64,000 nt of DNA from Streptomyces hayashii (GCF_024539815.1 NZ_JAHHIU010000089.1:1-64000); one strand, 5' to 3'; counted from the first letter of the stretch, positions 1 to 8,518 are shown. Numbers and translations are program-made. Notes: generated by a model from the letters alone, not told the origin.

Positions 1-73
1 GCGGACGAGGCGGATGAGTGTCGCCTCCGCCGGTGGTGGGGGTGTCGCCGGTGGGGGTGTTGCTGGTGGTCAT
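1..73 (-). CDS. possible 5' end of a gene running off the left edge
   Basis: An ATG at 73 on the minus strand opens a frame that stays open to the window edge (24 codons). The predicted start is rich in Thr, Pro and Gly (MTTSNTPTGDTP...), like the disordered N-terminus of many Streptomyces proteins. It would be divergent from the zincin-like gene at 159. There is no domain to recognise and no clear Shine-Dalgarno sequence, so this is only a plausible partial gene. Confidence 0.3.
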   Translation of the reverse strand, partial: MTTSNTPTGDTPTTGGGDTHPPRP

Positions 74-158
74 GGGCGATCACCCTAGGGCATGCCTTCG
101 CGGGGGGACGCGCTGCCCGTACAGTGGAATCGGGTGCACGCGTCCTGGGGGTGGTGGC

Positions 159-1109
159 GTGGCCGACGGCGGACCGGTCGAGCACGGTTTTCCGCATCTG
201 GAGACGGTGCGGGCGGCTGTCACGGCGTTGTACCGGAGGTTGTCGTACGACACGGTCCGGCAGTTCGCGACGAGTGTGCCGCCGGCCGATGTGGCCTTCT
301 GCGACACGGATGATCTGCATCTGGGGGCGCAGCGGGTGGCGCGTGAGCTGGTGCGGCATTTCCGGCTGCCGGATGCGCGGTTGGTCGTGGCGTTCCGTGA
401 GATGGAGCATGCGGCGAGCGTGGAGCTGACGGCGGGGCCGGAGTACTTCGTGGAGCTGAACGACCGTTTCCGCGGGCATCGGCGGGACATCGGGGCGGCT
501 CTGGCGCACGAGATCATGCATGTGTATCTGCACCGGGTGGATCTGTCGTTCCCGGGGACGCGGGACAACGAGATCCTGACGGACACGGCGACGACGTATC
601 TGGGGGCGGGCTGGCTGCTGCTGGACGCGTACCGGGAGGACGGGGCGTCGTCGCAGAAGCTGGGGTATCTCACGCCGGAGGAGTTCGGGTATGTGCTGGC
701 GAAGCGGTCGGCGGCGTTCGGTGAGGACCCGTCGGTGTGGTTCACCAGTGCGCAGGCGTACACGGCGTACGAGCGGGGGTCGGAGCAGGCTCGTCGTGAC
801 GAGCGGCAGCCGCCGCTGACGGCGGCGGGCTGGACGGGCCGTCGGCGGTATGCCCGGGACCGTCGTCAGGCGCAGGGCCACGGGCAGGGGAACAGGCACG
901 GGTCCGCGCAGGGGTCGGCGCAGGGGCGCGGGCCCGCGGGGCGTTCGGGCGCGGGGGACGTGCCGTACACGTTCGCCGCGGATCCGGCGGGGCCGTTGCG
1001 GGTGACGTTCCCGTGTCCCACCTGCCATCAGCGGATCCGGGTGCCGGTGCGGGGCCGGGTGCGGGCGCGGTGCGGGCTGTGCCGCACGGTGCTGGAGTGC
1101 GACACGTAG
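159..1109 (+). CDS. zincin-like metallopeptidase with C-terminal zinc ribbon
   Basis: Predicted 316-residue cytoplasmic protein. An HEIMH motif at residues 117-121 is the zincin HExxH signature, and the following NEILTD segment could supply a third metal ligand, as in IrrE/ImmA-like or M48-like minimal metallopeptidases. Residues about 230-270 are a Gln/Gly/His/Arg-rich linker. The C-terminus carries two CxxC pairs (Cys286/289 and Cys305/308), a zinc ribbon. No signal peptide or membrane segment is visible. I chose the GTG at 159 because a GGGGGTGG purine-rich stretch precedes it and similarity-like sequence begins there; the open frame extends upstream to 18 but that part is low-complexity. 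Substrate and role are unknown. The HExxH motif is seen directly; peptidase activity is inferred. Confidence 0.7.
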   Translation: MADGGPVEHGFPHLETVRAAVTALYRRLSYDTVRQFATSVPPADVAFCDTDDLHLGAQRVARELVRHFRLPDARLVVAFREMEHAASVELTAGPEYFVELNDRFRGHRRDIGAALAHEIMHVYLHRVDLSFPGTRDNEILTDTATTYLGAGWLLLDAYREDGASSQKLGYLTPEEFGYVLAKRSAAFGEDPSVWFTSAQAYTAYERGSEQARRDERQPPLTAAGWTGRRRYARDRRQAQGHGQGNRHGSAQGSAQGRGPAGRSGAGDVPYTFAADPAGPLRVTFPCPTCHQRIRVPVRGRVRARCGLCRTVLECDT

Positions 1110-1171
1110 GCCGTCGTGCTCGCCGCTCACGCCGCTGTCGGAGTCGGCGGGGACGCCGCTACGCTGGTCGG

Positions 1172-1456
1172 ATGTTCGAAGACCAGTCGCTCCACGACTA
1201 CTTCTCCGGATGCTTTGAACGCGCCGACAAGGTGGGCTTCGCCCTGGTCGACGGCAGGGAGTTCCTCGGCTGGATCCATGAGGTGACGGAGGATCGCATT
1301 CTGTTGGCCTGGGCGCCCAGTCCGTTCTACGCCCAGGCCGACGACGGGGAGGCGTGGGCTCCCGAGGAGGAGTGGGTGGCGTTCACCGCCCTGGTTCCCG
1401 AGTCGATCGCCGGCTACGACCCGTCGGTGCCGGGGTGGGTGGGCTACCTCGGCTGA
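1172..1456 (+). CDS. small acidic conserved-type hypothetical protein
   Basis: 94-residue acidic, tryptophan-rich protein (MFEDQSLHDYF... to WVGYLG) starting at ATG 1172, 62 bases after the upstream gene. It has no signal peptide, membrane segment or Cys/His metal motif. Alternation of short hydrophobic stretches with Gly/Asp suggests a small beta-barrel such as an Sm/SH3-like fold, but this is only an impression. An upstream extension of the frame to 1013 overlaps the previous gene and is low-complexity, so it was left out. Function not recognised. Confidence 0.6.
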   Translation: MFEDQSLHDYFSGCFERADKVGFALVDGREFLGWIHEVTEDRILLAWAPSPFYAQADDGEAWAPEEEWVAFTALVPESIAGYDPSVPGWVGYLG

Positions 1457-1571
1457 ACGCCCCGCAACCGCACGGGTGGGAGGGTTCCCGAAGGCCGGAG
1501 GCCCCATTGCGGAGCCACCAACACGGTGACGGGGGGCGTGAGGCGGGCGTTCGGGCCCGTTTCCGGGCGGT

Positions 1572-2504
1572 TCAGGCGCCGTGGACCGCCCCGGGGGGCG
1601 CCGCGCCGGTCAGGAGCTTCCGTACGGCCTCCCCCGCCTCGGCGGCGCTCCAGCGTGCGCCGCGGTCCGCGGTGGGGCCCGGGCGCCAGCCGTCCATGAC
1701 GGTGATGCGGCCGCCCTCGGTCTCGAAGACGCGTCCGGTGACGCCCTCGCTCGCGGCCGAGCCGAGCCAGACGACGAGCGGGGAGACGTTCTCGGGCGCC
1801 ATGGCGTCGAAGCCGGTCGCGGGGGCGGCCATGGCCTCGGCGAAGGCGTGTTGCGTCATGCGGGTGCGGGCGGCGGGGGCGATCGCGTTGACCTGGACGC
1901 CGTAGCGGGCGAGTTCGGCGGCGGCGACGAGGGTCAGCGCGAGGATGCCGGCCTTGGCCGCGCTGTAGTTGCCCTGTCCGACGGAGCCGAGGAGTCCGGC
2001 GCCGCTGGAGGTGTTGACGACGCGGGCGGCGGGTGTGCGGCCGGCCTTGGTCTCGGCGCGCCAGTGTGCGGCGGCGTGCTTCAGGGTGAGGAAGTGGCCT
2101 TTGAGGTGGACGCGCAGGACGGCGTCCCAGTCGTCCTCGTCGAGGTTGACGAGCATGCGGTCGCGCAGGAACCCGGCGTTGTTGACGAGGGTGTCGAGGC
2201 GGCCGTAGGCCTCCAGGGCGGTCGTGACGAGGGAGGCGGCGCCGTCGGTGGTGGCGATGTCCCCGCCGTGGGCGATGGCCTCGCCGCCGGCGGCGCGGAT
2301 CTCGGCGGCGACGGCCGCGGCCGGGCTGTCGGGGTGGGCTGCGCCGTCGGGTCGTGGGGTGCAGGGGGCGCCGTCCAGGGCGACTCCGAGGTCGTTGACG
2401 ACGACACGGGCTCCCTGGGCGGCGAAGGCGAGGGCGTGGGCGCGTCCGAGGCCGCGTCCGGCGCCGGTGACGACGACGACCCGTCCGTCGCAGAGTGCGC
2501 TCAT
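1572..2504 (-). CDS. short-chain dehydrogenase/reductase (Rv3548c-like)
   Basis: 310-residue classical SDR with an N-terminal NAD(P)-binding TGAGRGLG motif (residues about 13-20), NNAG at about 107-110, and a Ser/Tyr/Lys catalytic set in which YSAAK carries Tyr and Lys. The insert after the first beta strand (NDLGVALDG...) is typical of the hydroxyacyl-CoA dehydrogenase type of SDR. It follows the next SDR gene by one base on the same strand, so the two are co-transcribed. By position and sequence it corresponds to M. tuberculosis Rv3548c at the edge of the KstR2 regulon. A role in oxidising or reducing a CoA-linked steroid ring fragment is inferred from context; the substrate cannot be read from the sequence. 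Confidence 0.85.
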   Translation of the reverse strand: MSALCDGRVVVVTGAGRGLGRAHALAFAAQGARVVVNDLGVALDGAPCTPRPDGAAHPDSPAAAVAAEIRAAGGEAIAHGGDIATTDGAASLVTTALEAYGRLDTLVNNAGFLRDRMLVNLDEDDWDAVLRVHLKGHFLTLKHAAAHWRAETKAGRTPAARVVNTSSGAGLLGSVGQGNYSAAKAGILALTLVAAAELARYGVQVNAIAPAARTRMTQHAFAEAMAAPATGFDAMAPENVSPLVVWLGSAASEGVTGRVFETEGGRITVMDGWRPGPTADRGARWSAAEAGEAVRKLLTGAAPPGAVHGA

Positions 2505-2505
2505 C

Positions 2506-3246
2506 TCAGGTCTCCTTGTTGGCCGTTGCGGCGTCGAGGAAGGCGGGCCGTTCGCCGCCTCCGTGGAGGAGCAGGCTCGCCCCGCTGATGTAGCGGGCCG
2601 CGTCGGAGGCGAGGAAGACGGCCGCGGCGCCGACGTCGCGGGGGTCGGCGAGCCGGCCGAGCGGGACGGTGCGGGCGACGGCGCGCAGGCCGTCGTCGCC
2701 GCCGTAGTGGAGGTGGCTCCGTTCGGTGCGGACCATGCCGACGACCAGGGTGTTCACGCGTACCCGGGGGGCCCATTCCACGGCCATGGAGCGGGCGAGG
2801 CTCTCCAGGCCGGCTTTGGCCGCGCCGTATGCGGCGGTCCCGGGTGAGGGGCGGGTCCCGCTGACGCTGCCGATCATCAGGACGGAGCCCTGGCTGCGGG
2901 CGAGGTGGTCGTGGGCGGCGAGGGACACGGTCAGGGGGGCGAGGAGGTTGAGTTCGATCACGCGCGCGTGCCGTCGGGCGTCGGCGTGGGCGAGGGGGCG
3001 GTAGGGGGCGCCGCCGGCGTTGTTGACGAGGACGTCCAGTCGGGGCAGTTCGGCGAAGAAGGCGTGGACGGCGTCGGCGTCGCATACGTCGAGCGGGATG
3101 AACCGGGCCTGTTCGAGGGGGGTGTGCGGCGGGCGGCGGGCGCAGACGACGACGTCGGCGCCGGCGCGGGCGAGGGAGCGCGCGATGCCGGCGCCCACGC
3201 CGCGGGTGCCTCCGGTGACGACGGCGACCTTCCCGTTCAGCTCCAT
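2506..3246 (-). CDS. short-chain dehydrogenase/reductase (Rv3549c-like)
   Basis: 246-residue SDR: TGGTRGVG cofactor motif at about 11-18, NNAGG at about 75, and a YGAAK catalytic pair near 150. It is the first gene of a two-gene minus-strand operon; its start lies 17 bases from a palindromic operator-like site that it shares with the divergent echA20 gene. The counterpart in M. tuberculosis is probably Rv3549c, which occupies the same divergent position next to echA20. Likely acts on a CoA-linked intermediate of HIP degradation. Exact reaction unknown. Confidence 0.85.
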   Translation of the reverse strand: MELNGKVAVVTGGTRGVGAGIARSLARAGADVVVCARRPPHTPLEQARFIPLDVCDADAVHAFFAELPRLDVLVNNAGGAPYRPLAHADARRHARVIELNLLAPLTVSLAAHDHLARSQGSVLMIGSVSGTRPSPGTAAYGAAKAGLESLARSMAVEWAPRVRVNTLVVGMVRTERSHLHYGGDDGLRAVARTVPLGRLADPRDVGAAAVFLASDAARYISGASLLLHGGGERPAFLDAATANKET

Positions 3247-3262
3247 TCGCTGCTACCTTCCA

Positions 3263-3281
3263 CCTAACAAACGTTTGGTGG
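3263..3281 (+). promoter_or_regulatory. putative KstR2-type operator, site 1
   Basis: The sequence CCTAACAAACGTTTGGTGG contains the perfect palindrome CAAACGTTTG at 3268-3277. It sits in the short divergent gap between the SDR pair and echA20, 17 and 19 bases from their starts. A nearly identical sequence in the opposite orientation (15 of the first 17 bases equal) occurs at 9321-9340, in the other divergent gap of the same locus. Binding by the KstR2-like TetR protein encoded at 7860-8492 is inferred. Confidence 0.7.
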
Positions 3282-3300
3282 AAAGGTAGCTGATGCTTCC

Positions 3301-4062
3301 ATGGGTGTCTCCACCTCGTCCCCGGAAAAGGGGATTTCGCTGGTCGTCGTCGACTTCCCGCCGGTGAACGCGCTGCCGGTGGCCGGCTGGTTCGCCCTGG
3401 CGGAGGCGGTGCGCGCGGCCGGCCGCGATCCTGCGACGCGGTGCGTGGTGCTCGCGGCCGAGGGGCGCGGGTTCAACGCGGGCGTGGACATCAAGGAGAT
3501 CCAGGCGCGGGGCGGGGAGGCGCTCGTCGGCGCCAACCGCGGCTGCTTCGAGGCCTTCGCGGCGGTGTACGAGTGCGAGGTCCCCGTGGTGGCGGCGGTG
3601 CGGGGCTTCTGTCTGGGCGGCGGGATCGGTCTGGTGGGCAACGCGGACGTGATCGTGGCGAGCGAGGACGCCGTGTTCGGGCTGCCCGAGCTGGACCGGG
3701 GCGCGCTGGGCGCGGCCACGCATCTGGCCCGGCTGGTGCCCCAGCATCTGCTGCGGGCCCTGTACTACACCGCGCGCACGGTCTCGGCGGCCGAGCTGCA
3801 CGCGCTGGGCTCGGTGTGGCGGGTGACCGGCCCGGACGAACTGGAGCGGGCCGCGCTGGAGTTGGCGAGGGAGATCGCCGCGAAGGACGGCGGGCTGCTG
3901 CGGCTGGCGAAGGCGGCTCTCAACGGCATCGACCCCGTCGACGTGCGCCGCAGCTACCGCTTCGAGCAGGGCTTCACCTACGAGGCGAGCGTCGGCGGGG
4001 TCGCCGACCGGGTTCGCGGGACCTTCGGCTCGGCAGCCGACGAAAGGGTTTCGGGTGAGTGA
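3301..4062 (+). CDS. echA20: enoyl-CoA hydratase-family ring hydrolase, EchA20-like
   Basis: 253-residue crotonase-fold protein. The oxyanion-hole segments are recognisable: GRGFNAGVDIKEI near residues 55-67 and GFCLGGGIGLVGNAD near 100-115. In M. tuberculosis EchA20 opens the last ring of the steroid nucleus by hydrolysing a cyclic diketone-CoA intermediate, rather than hydrating a double bond. The assignment rests on the crotonase fold plus the immediate neighbours ipdA, ipdB and ipdC in the same order as Rv3550-Rv3553. It is the first gene of a four-gene plus-strand operon and overlaps ipdA by eight bases. The ATG at 3301 has only a weak ribosome-binding sequence, so the start could lie a few codons downstream. 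Confidence 0.82.
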   Translation: MGVSTSSPEKGISLVVVDFPPVNALPVAGWFALAEAVRAAGRDPATRCVVLAAEGRGFNAGVDIKEIQARGGEALVGANRGCFEAFAAVYECEVPVVAAVRGFCLGGGIGLVGNADVIVASEDAVFGLPELDRGALGAATHLARLVPQHLLRALYYTARTVSAAELHALGSVWRVTGPDELERAALELAREIAAKDGGLLRLAKAALNGIDPVDVRRSYRFEQGFTYEASVGGVADRVRGTFGSAADERVSGE

Positions 4063-4891
4063 CAAGACGATGAGCGCCGACGAGGCCGTCTCCCGTCTGG
4101 AGAGCGGCATGACCGTCGGCATCGGCGGCTGGGGTTCGCGGCGCAAGCCGATGGCCCTGGTGCGGGCGCTGCTGCGCTCGCCCGTCACCGACCTCACGGT
4201 GGTCTCGTACGGCGGTCCGGACGTCGGCATGCTCGCGGCGGCGGGGCGCATCCGCAGACTGGTCGCCGCGTTCGCCACCCTCGACTCGATCCCCCTGGAA
4301 CCCCACTACCGGGCGGCCCGTGAGCGGGGGGCCTTCGAGCTGACGGAGGTCGACGAGGCGATGTTCCTGTGGGGGCTGCGCGCGGCCGCGCACCGGCTGC
4401 CGTTCCTGCCGGTGCGGTCGGGTCTCGGCTCGGACGTGATGCGGGTCAACCCCGGGCTGCGGACGGTGACGTCGCCGTACGAGGACGGGGAGACGTTCGT
4501 GGCCATGCCGGCCCTGCGGCTGGACGCGGCCCTGGTGCACGTCAACCGGGCCGACCGGCGGGGCAACGGACAGTGTCTGGGCCCGGACCCGTACTTCGAC
4601 GACCTCTTCTGCGAGGCCGCGGACGCGGCGTACGTCAGCTGCGAACGGATCGTCGACACGGCCGAGTTGACGAAGGAGGGGCCGCCGCAGTCGCTGCTGA
4701 TCAAGCGGCACACGGTGACGGGCGTCGTGGAGGCGCCCCAGGGCGCGCACTTCACGTCCTGCGCCCCCGACTACGGCCGGGACGAGGCGTTCCAGAAGCT
4801 CTATGCCACCACGCCCTGGCCGGAGTTCGCGGCGCGGTTCCTCGCCGGGGACGAACAGGCGTACCGGGCGGCGGCCGGGGAGGCGACATGA
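4055..4891 (+). CDS. ipdA: CoA-transferase-like hydrolase, alpha subunit
   Basis: 278-residue class I CoA-transferase-fold subunit (VGIGGWGSRRKPMALVRAL near the start, SYGGPDVGMLAAAGRI near residues 50-65). IpdA and IpdB form a heterodimer that in mycobacteria and rhodococci hydrolyses the second ring of the HIP-derived CoA intermediate (COCHEA-CoA) instead of transferring CoA. The short sequence and the separate alpha and beta genes fit that family better than acetate CoA-transferases. Starts at GTG 4055 inside the end of echA20 and shares an ATGA overlap with ipdB, so translation is coupled. The pathway assignment is by synteny. Confidence 0.85.
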   Translation: MSDKTMSADEAVSRLESGMTVGIGGWGSRRKPMALVRALLRSPVTDLTVVSYGGPDVGMLAAAGRIRRLVAAFATLDSIPLEPHYRAARERGAFELTEVDEAMFLWGLRAAAHRLPFLPVRSGLGSDVMRVNPGLRTVTSPYEDGETFVAMPALRLDAALVHVNRADRRGNGQCLGPDPYFDDLFCEAADAAYVSCERIVDTAELTKEGPPQSLLIKRHTVTGVVEAPQGAHFTSCAPDYGRDEAFQKLYATTPWPEFAARFLAGDEQAYRAAAGEAT

Positions 4892-5607
4892 GCGCGGTGA
4901 CACGGGCGGAGTACTGCGTCGTGGCCTGCGCGGAGGCGTGGCGGGGGGCGGGTGAGATCCTGGCGAGCCCGATGGGTGTGATCCCCTCGGTCGGCGCGCG
5001 GCTGGCCCGGCGCACGTTCTCGCCGGAGCTGCTGCTGACCGACGGCGAGGCGCTGCTCGTCGACGACGACGGCACGGTGGAGGGCTGGCTGCCCTACCGC
5101 GCGCACCTGGAGCTGGTCACCGGGGGGCGGCGGCACGTGATGATGGGCGCGAGCCAGATCGACCGGTACGGCAACCAGAACATCTCCTGCATCGGCGACT
5201 GGGCGAAGCCGGTCCGCCAGCTGCTCGGCGTGCGGGGCGCTCCGGTCAACACCCTGAACAATCCGACCAGTTACTGGGTGCCCAGGCATTCGCGGCGGGT
5301 GTTCGTCGAGAAGGTCGACATGGTGTGCGGGGTGGGCTACGACCGTGCGGGCGGCGCGCGCCACCACCGCATCCCGCGGGTCGTCTCCGATCTCGGCGTC
5401 TTCGACTTCGCGACCCCCGACCGATCGATGCGGCTGGCGTCGCTGCATCCGGGGGTGAGCGTCGAGCAGGTTCGCGAGGCGACCGCCTTCGAGCTCGTGG
5501 TCCCGCCCGAGGTGCCGTGCACGCGGGAGCCGACCGCTGCGGAACTGCGGTTGATCCGCGAGGTGATCGACCCGGACGCAGCCCGCGCGCGGGAGGTCGC
5601 CGGCTGA
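4888..5607 (+). CDS. ipdB: CoA-transferase-like hydrolase, beta subunit
   Basis: 239-residue partner of IpdA. It starts at the ATG of an ATGA overlap with ipdA. Visible family features are the N-terminal segment MGVIPSVGARLARRTFSPEL, the central GASQIDRYGNQNISCIG and the NNPTSYWVPRHSRRVFV stretch typical of IpdB-like beta subunits. It works with IpdA in ring cleavage during HIP catabolism. The next gene (ipdC) begins in a TGATG overlap. Assignment by family and by the echA20-ipdA-ipdB-ipdC order. Confidence 0.85.
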   Translation: MSAVTRAEYCVVACAEAWRGAGEILASPMGVIPSVGARLARRTFSPELLLTDGEALLVDDDGTVEGWLPYRAHLELVTGGRRHVMMGASQIDRYGNQNISCIGDWAKPVRQLLGVRGAPVNTLNNPTSYWVPRHSRRVFVEKVDMVCGVGYDRAGGARHHRIPRVVSDLGVFDFATPDRSMRLASLHPGVSVEQVREATAFELVVPPEVPCTREPTAAELRLIREVIDPDAARAREVAG

Positions 5608-6665
5608 TGGAGACGGCACTGACCCGGCTGGTCGGGGTGCGCCATCCGATCGTGCAGACGGGGATGGGGTGGGTGGCGGGTCCGCGTCTGGTGTCGGCGG
5701 CGGCGAACGCGGGGGCGCTGGGCGTGCTGGCCTCCGCCACGATGACCCTGGACCAGCTGCGGGCGGCGGTGCGGGAGGTGAGGGCTCGTACGGACGCGCC
5801 GTTCGGCGTGAATCTGCGGGCCGACGCGGCGGACGCCGGCGACCGCGTGCGGATCGTCGTCGACGAGGGGGTGCGGGTGGCGTCCTTCGCGCTCGCGCCG
5901 TCGCGCGAGCTGATCGCCGAGCTCAAGGCGGCCGGCGTGGTCGTGATCCCGTCCGTGGGGGCCCGCCGGCACGCCGAGAAGGTCGCCGCGTGGGGCGCCG
6001 ACGCGGTGATCGTGCAGGGCGGCGAGGGCGGCGGTCACACCGGCGAAGTGGCCACGACGGTGCTGTTGCCGCAGGTCGTGGATGCCGTGGACGTCCCCGT
6101 GGTGGCGGCGGGCGGGTTCTTCGACGGACGGGGGCTGGTGGCCGCGCTGGCGTACGGGGCGGCGGGCGTGGCCATGGGCACGCGGTTCCTGCTCACCTCG
6201 GACTCGCCGGTCCCGGACGCGGTGAAGGCCCGGTATCTGGCGGCGACGGTGCGCGACGTCACCGTCACCCGGGCGGTGGACGGTCTTCCGCACCGCATGC
6301 TGCGCTCGGAGCTGGTGGGCGCCCTGGAGGACGCGGGGCGGGCCAGGGCGCTGCTGCGGGCGGTGCGGCACGCGGCCGCCTTCCGCAGGCTGTCGGGTCT
6401 GACGTGGCGGCAGATGGCCCGTGACGGGCTGGCGCTGCGCCACGGCAAGGACCTCTCCTGGAGCCAGGTGCTGCTCGCCGCGAACACGCCGATGCTGCTG
6501 CGGTCCGCGATGGTGGAGGGGCGCACGGATGCGGGGGTGATGGCCTCCGGGCAGGTCGCCGGGGTGATCGACGACCTGCCGTCGTGCGCGGAGCTGGTGG
6601 GGCGTCTGATGGAGGAGGCGGAAGGGGTGCTGGCGTCCCTGGAGGGCTTCAGAGCCGTTCGATGA
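5607..6665 (+). CDS. ipdC: nitronate monooxygenase-family FMN enzyme, IpdC-like
   Basis: 352-residue TIM-barrel flavoprotein of the 2-nitropropane dioxygenase/NMO family: VGVRHPIVQTGMGWVAGP at the N-terminus, the flavin-binding QGGEGGGHTGE near residues 136-146, and AAGGFFDGRGL plus GVAMGTRFLLT further on. In mycobacteria IpdC is a reductase acting on a CoA-linked HIP intermediate, so a nitronate oxidation role is unlikely here. It is the last gene of the echA20 operon and runs 17 bases into the 3' end of the convergent fadA6 gene. Confidence 0.82.
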   Translation: METALTRLVGVRHPIVQTGMGWVAGPRLVSAAANAGALGVLASATMTLDQLRAAVREVRARTDAPFGVNLRADAADAGDRVRIVVDEGVRVASFALAPSRELIAELKAAGVVVIPSVGARRHAEKVAAWGADAVIVQGGEGGGHTGEVATTVLLPQVVDAVDVPVVAAGGFFDGRGLVAALAYGAAGVAMGTRFLLTSDSPVPDAVKARYLAATVRDVTVTRAVDGLPHRMLRSELVGALEDAGRARALLRAVRHAAAFRRLSGLTWRQMARDGLALRHGKDLSWSQVLLAANTPMLLRSAMVEGRTDAGVMASGQVAGVIDDLPSCAELVGRLMEEAEGVLASLEGFRAVR

Positions 6666-7806
6666 TCGTCACGTTGGCCTGGCCGCCGCCCTCGCACATG
6701 GTCTGCAGGCCGTAGCGGCCGCCGGTGCGTTCCAGTTCGTGCAGGAGGGTCGTCATCAGCTTCGCGCCGGTCGCGCCGAGGGGGTGGCCCAGGGCGATCG
6801 CGCCGCCGTTGACGTTGACCCGGTCCGGATCCGCGCCGGTCTCCTTCAGCCAGGCCAGGACGACGGGCGCGAAGGCCTCGTTGATCTCGACGAGGTCGAT
6901 GTCGTCGATCGTGAGGCCGGTCTTCTTCAGGGCGTGCGCGGTGGCCGGGATCGGTGCGGTGAGCATGCGGACGGGGTCCTCACCGCGGACGGAGAGGTGG
7001 TGCACCCGGGCCCGGGGCCGCAGCCCGTGCGCGCGGACGGCGTCCTCGGAGGCGAGCAGCAGGGCGGCCGCCCCGTCGGAGACCTGGGAGGAGCAGGCCG
7101 CGGTGACGGTGCCGCCGTCGATGACGGGCTTGAGCGCGGCCATCTTCTCCAGGGAGGTGTCCCGGCGCGGCCCCTCGTCGGCGGTGACCGCCCCGAGGGC
7201 GACGGTCTCGCGCGTGAAGCGGCCCTCGTCGAGGGCGCGGACGGCCCGCCGGTGCGAGCGCAGTGCGAACTCCTCCTGGTCGTGGCGGGTGATGCCCCAC
7301 TTGGCGGCGATCATCTCCGCGCCGGCGAACTGGTTGACGGGCCGGTCGCCGTAGCGGGCGCGCCAGCCCTCGCTGCCCGCGAAGGGGCCCTGGGTGAAGC
7401 CGAGCGGCTCGGCGGCCTGCCGGGTGGCGAACGCGATGGGGATCTGTGACATGTTCTGTACGCCGCCCGCGACGACCAGGTCCTGCGTGCCCGACAGCAC
7501 GCCCTGCGCGGCGAAGTGCACGGCCTGCTGTGAGGAGCCGCACTGGCGGTCCACGGTCACGCCGGGCACTTCCTCGGGCAGTCCCGCGGCCAGCCAGCAG
7601 GTCCGCGCGATGTCCCCGGCCTGCGGCCCGACGGTGTCCAGGCAGCCGAAGACGACGTCCTCGACGGCCGCCGGGTCGACGCCCGCGCGCGTGACGAGTT
7701 CCTTGAGCACGTGCGCCCCGAGATCGGCCGGGTGCACCCCGGACAGACCTCCCGCGCGCCGCCCCACGGGCGTACGGACCGCTTCGACGATGTAGGCCTC
7801 GGCCAT
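6649..7806 (-). CDS. fadA6: acetyl-CoA acyltransferase (thiolase), FadA6-like
   Basis: 385-residue degradative thiolase. The nucleophilic Cys lies in DRQCGSSQQA (about residue 86), the His motif is GGAIALGHPLGATGAK (about 330-345), and the C-terminal CEGGGQANV carries the second active Cys. FadA6 catalyses the terminal thiolytic step of the HIP pathway in mycobacteria. The start ATG at 7806 is preceded by GAGGGAG. It is the third gene of the minus-strand operon ipdF-kstR2-fadA6, 53 bases after kstR2, and overlaps the end of ipdC by 17 bases tail to tail. Confidence 0.85.
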   Translation of the reverse strand: MAEAYIVEAVRTPVGRRAGGLSGVHPADLGAHVLKELVTRAGVDPAAVEDVVFGCLDTVGPQAGDIARTCWLAAGLPEEVPGVTVDRQCGSSQQAVHFAAQGVLSGTQDLVVAGGVQNMSQIPIAFATRQAAEPLGFTQGPFAGSEGWRARYGDRPVNQFAGAEMIAAKWGITRHDQEEFALRSHRRAVRALDEGRFTRETVALGAVTADEGPRRDTSLEKMAALKPVIDGGTVTAACSSQVSDGAAALLLASEDAVRAHGLRPRARVHHLSVRGEDPVRMLTAPIPATAHALKKTGLTIDDIDLVEINEAFAPVVLAWLKETGADPDRVNVNGGAIALGHPLGATGAKLMTTLLHELERTGGRYGLQTMCEGGGQANVTIIERL

Positions 7807-7843
7807 GGCGACTCCCTCAGGGAAAGGGGCACTTGCTCGGACT

Positions 7844-7883
7844 GTTCACGTGCGGGTGTTCATGTGCGGGTATTCACCTGCGG
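7844..7883. repeat. three adjacent 14-bp direct repeats
   Basis: GTTCACGTGCGGGT (7844-7857), GTTCATGTGCGGGT (7858-7871) and a shorter third copy ATTCACCTGCGG (7872-7883) are in tandem. They cover the last codons of kstR2, its stop and the first bases of the kstR2-fadA6 gap. They look like local slippage duplication and have no obvious regulatory role. Confidence 0.6.
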
Positions 7884-8492
7884 CCGGCGTACGGCGATCC
7901 CGTCCAGCACCATCGACAGGTACTGGCGGGCGATCTCCTCCGGGCTGTGCTGTCCGCCGGGCCGGTACCAGGAGGCGGCGACCCAGACGGTGTCGCGGAC
8001 GAAGCGGTAGGTGAGCCGGACGTCGAGGTCGGCGCGGAAGGCTCCTTGCGCCACGCCGCGTTCCAGCGTGGACAGCCACGCCTTCTCGAACCGGCGCTGC
8101 GACTCGGCGAGGAACGCGAACCGTTCCTGGGCGACGAGCTGTCGGCTCTCCTTCTGGTAGATCGCGACGGCGGAGCGGTGCCGGTCGATCTCCCGGAACG
8201 ACTCGGTGACCAGCGCTTCGAGGGTCTCGCGGGGGCCCTCGCCGGCGGCCAGGACGGTGTCGTAGCCGTCCCACAGCTCGTCGAGGAAGGTGCGCAGGAT
8301 CTCTTCGAGCATCGACTCCTTGGAGTCGAAGTGGTAGTAGAGGCTGCCCGCGAGCATGCCCGCGTGGTCGGCGATCTTGCGCACGGTGGTGGCGTTGTAA
8401 CCCTGCTCGGCGAAGACCTCGGCGGCCGTGTCGAGCAGTTCGCCGCGGCGCGCGGGCGCGGCGGTCACCTGGGGCTTCTTCTTGGTCGGCAC
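7860..8492 (-). CDS. kstR2: TetR-family repressor, KstR2-like
   Basis: 210-residue TetR protein. Residues about 18-62 form the helix-turn-helix (ELLDTAAEVFAEQGYNATTV followed by RKIADHAGMLAGSLYYHFDSKES). The rest is the ligand-binding helical domain, which in KstR2 binds HIP-CoA. Length is close to the roughly 200-residue mycobacterial protein and the gene lies between fadA6 and ipdF as in M. tuberculosis. Starts at GTG 8492, 26 bases after ipdF. It probably represses both divergent promoter regions of this locus through the paired sites at 3263-3281 and 9321-9340, and its own operon is among the targets. Confidence 0.85.
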   Translation of the reverse strand: MPTKKKPQVTAAPARRGELLDTAAEVFAEQGYNATTVRKIADHAGMLAGSLYYHFDSKESMLEEILRTFLDELWDGYDTVLAAGEGPRETLEALVTESFREIDRHRSAVAIYQKESRQLVAQERFAFLAESQRRFEKAWLSTLERGVAQGAFRADLDVRLTYRFVRDTVWVAASWYRPGGQHSPEEIARQYLSMVLDGIAVRRPQVNTRT

Positions 8493-8518
8493 GGGTCCAT
8501 TGTGGGCTGCTCCGGTCG

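Noticed and set aside
7844..7883. CRISPR-like short repeats
   Set aside because: The repeats touch directly without spacers and fall within a gene end; this is a tandem duplication.
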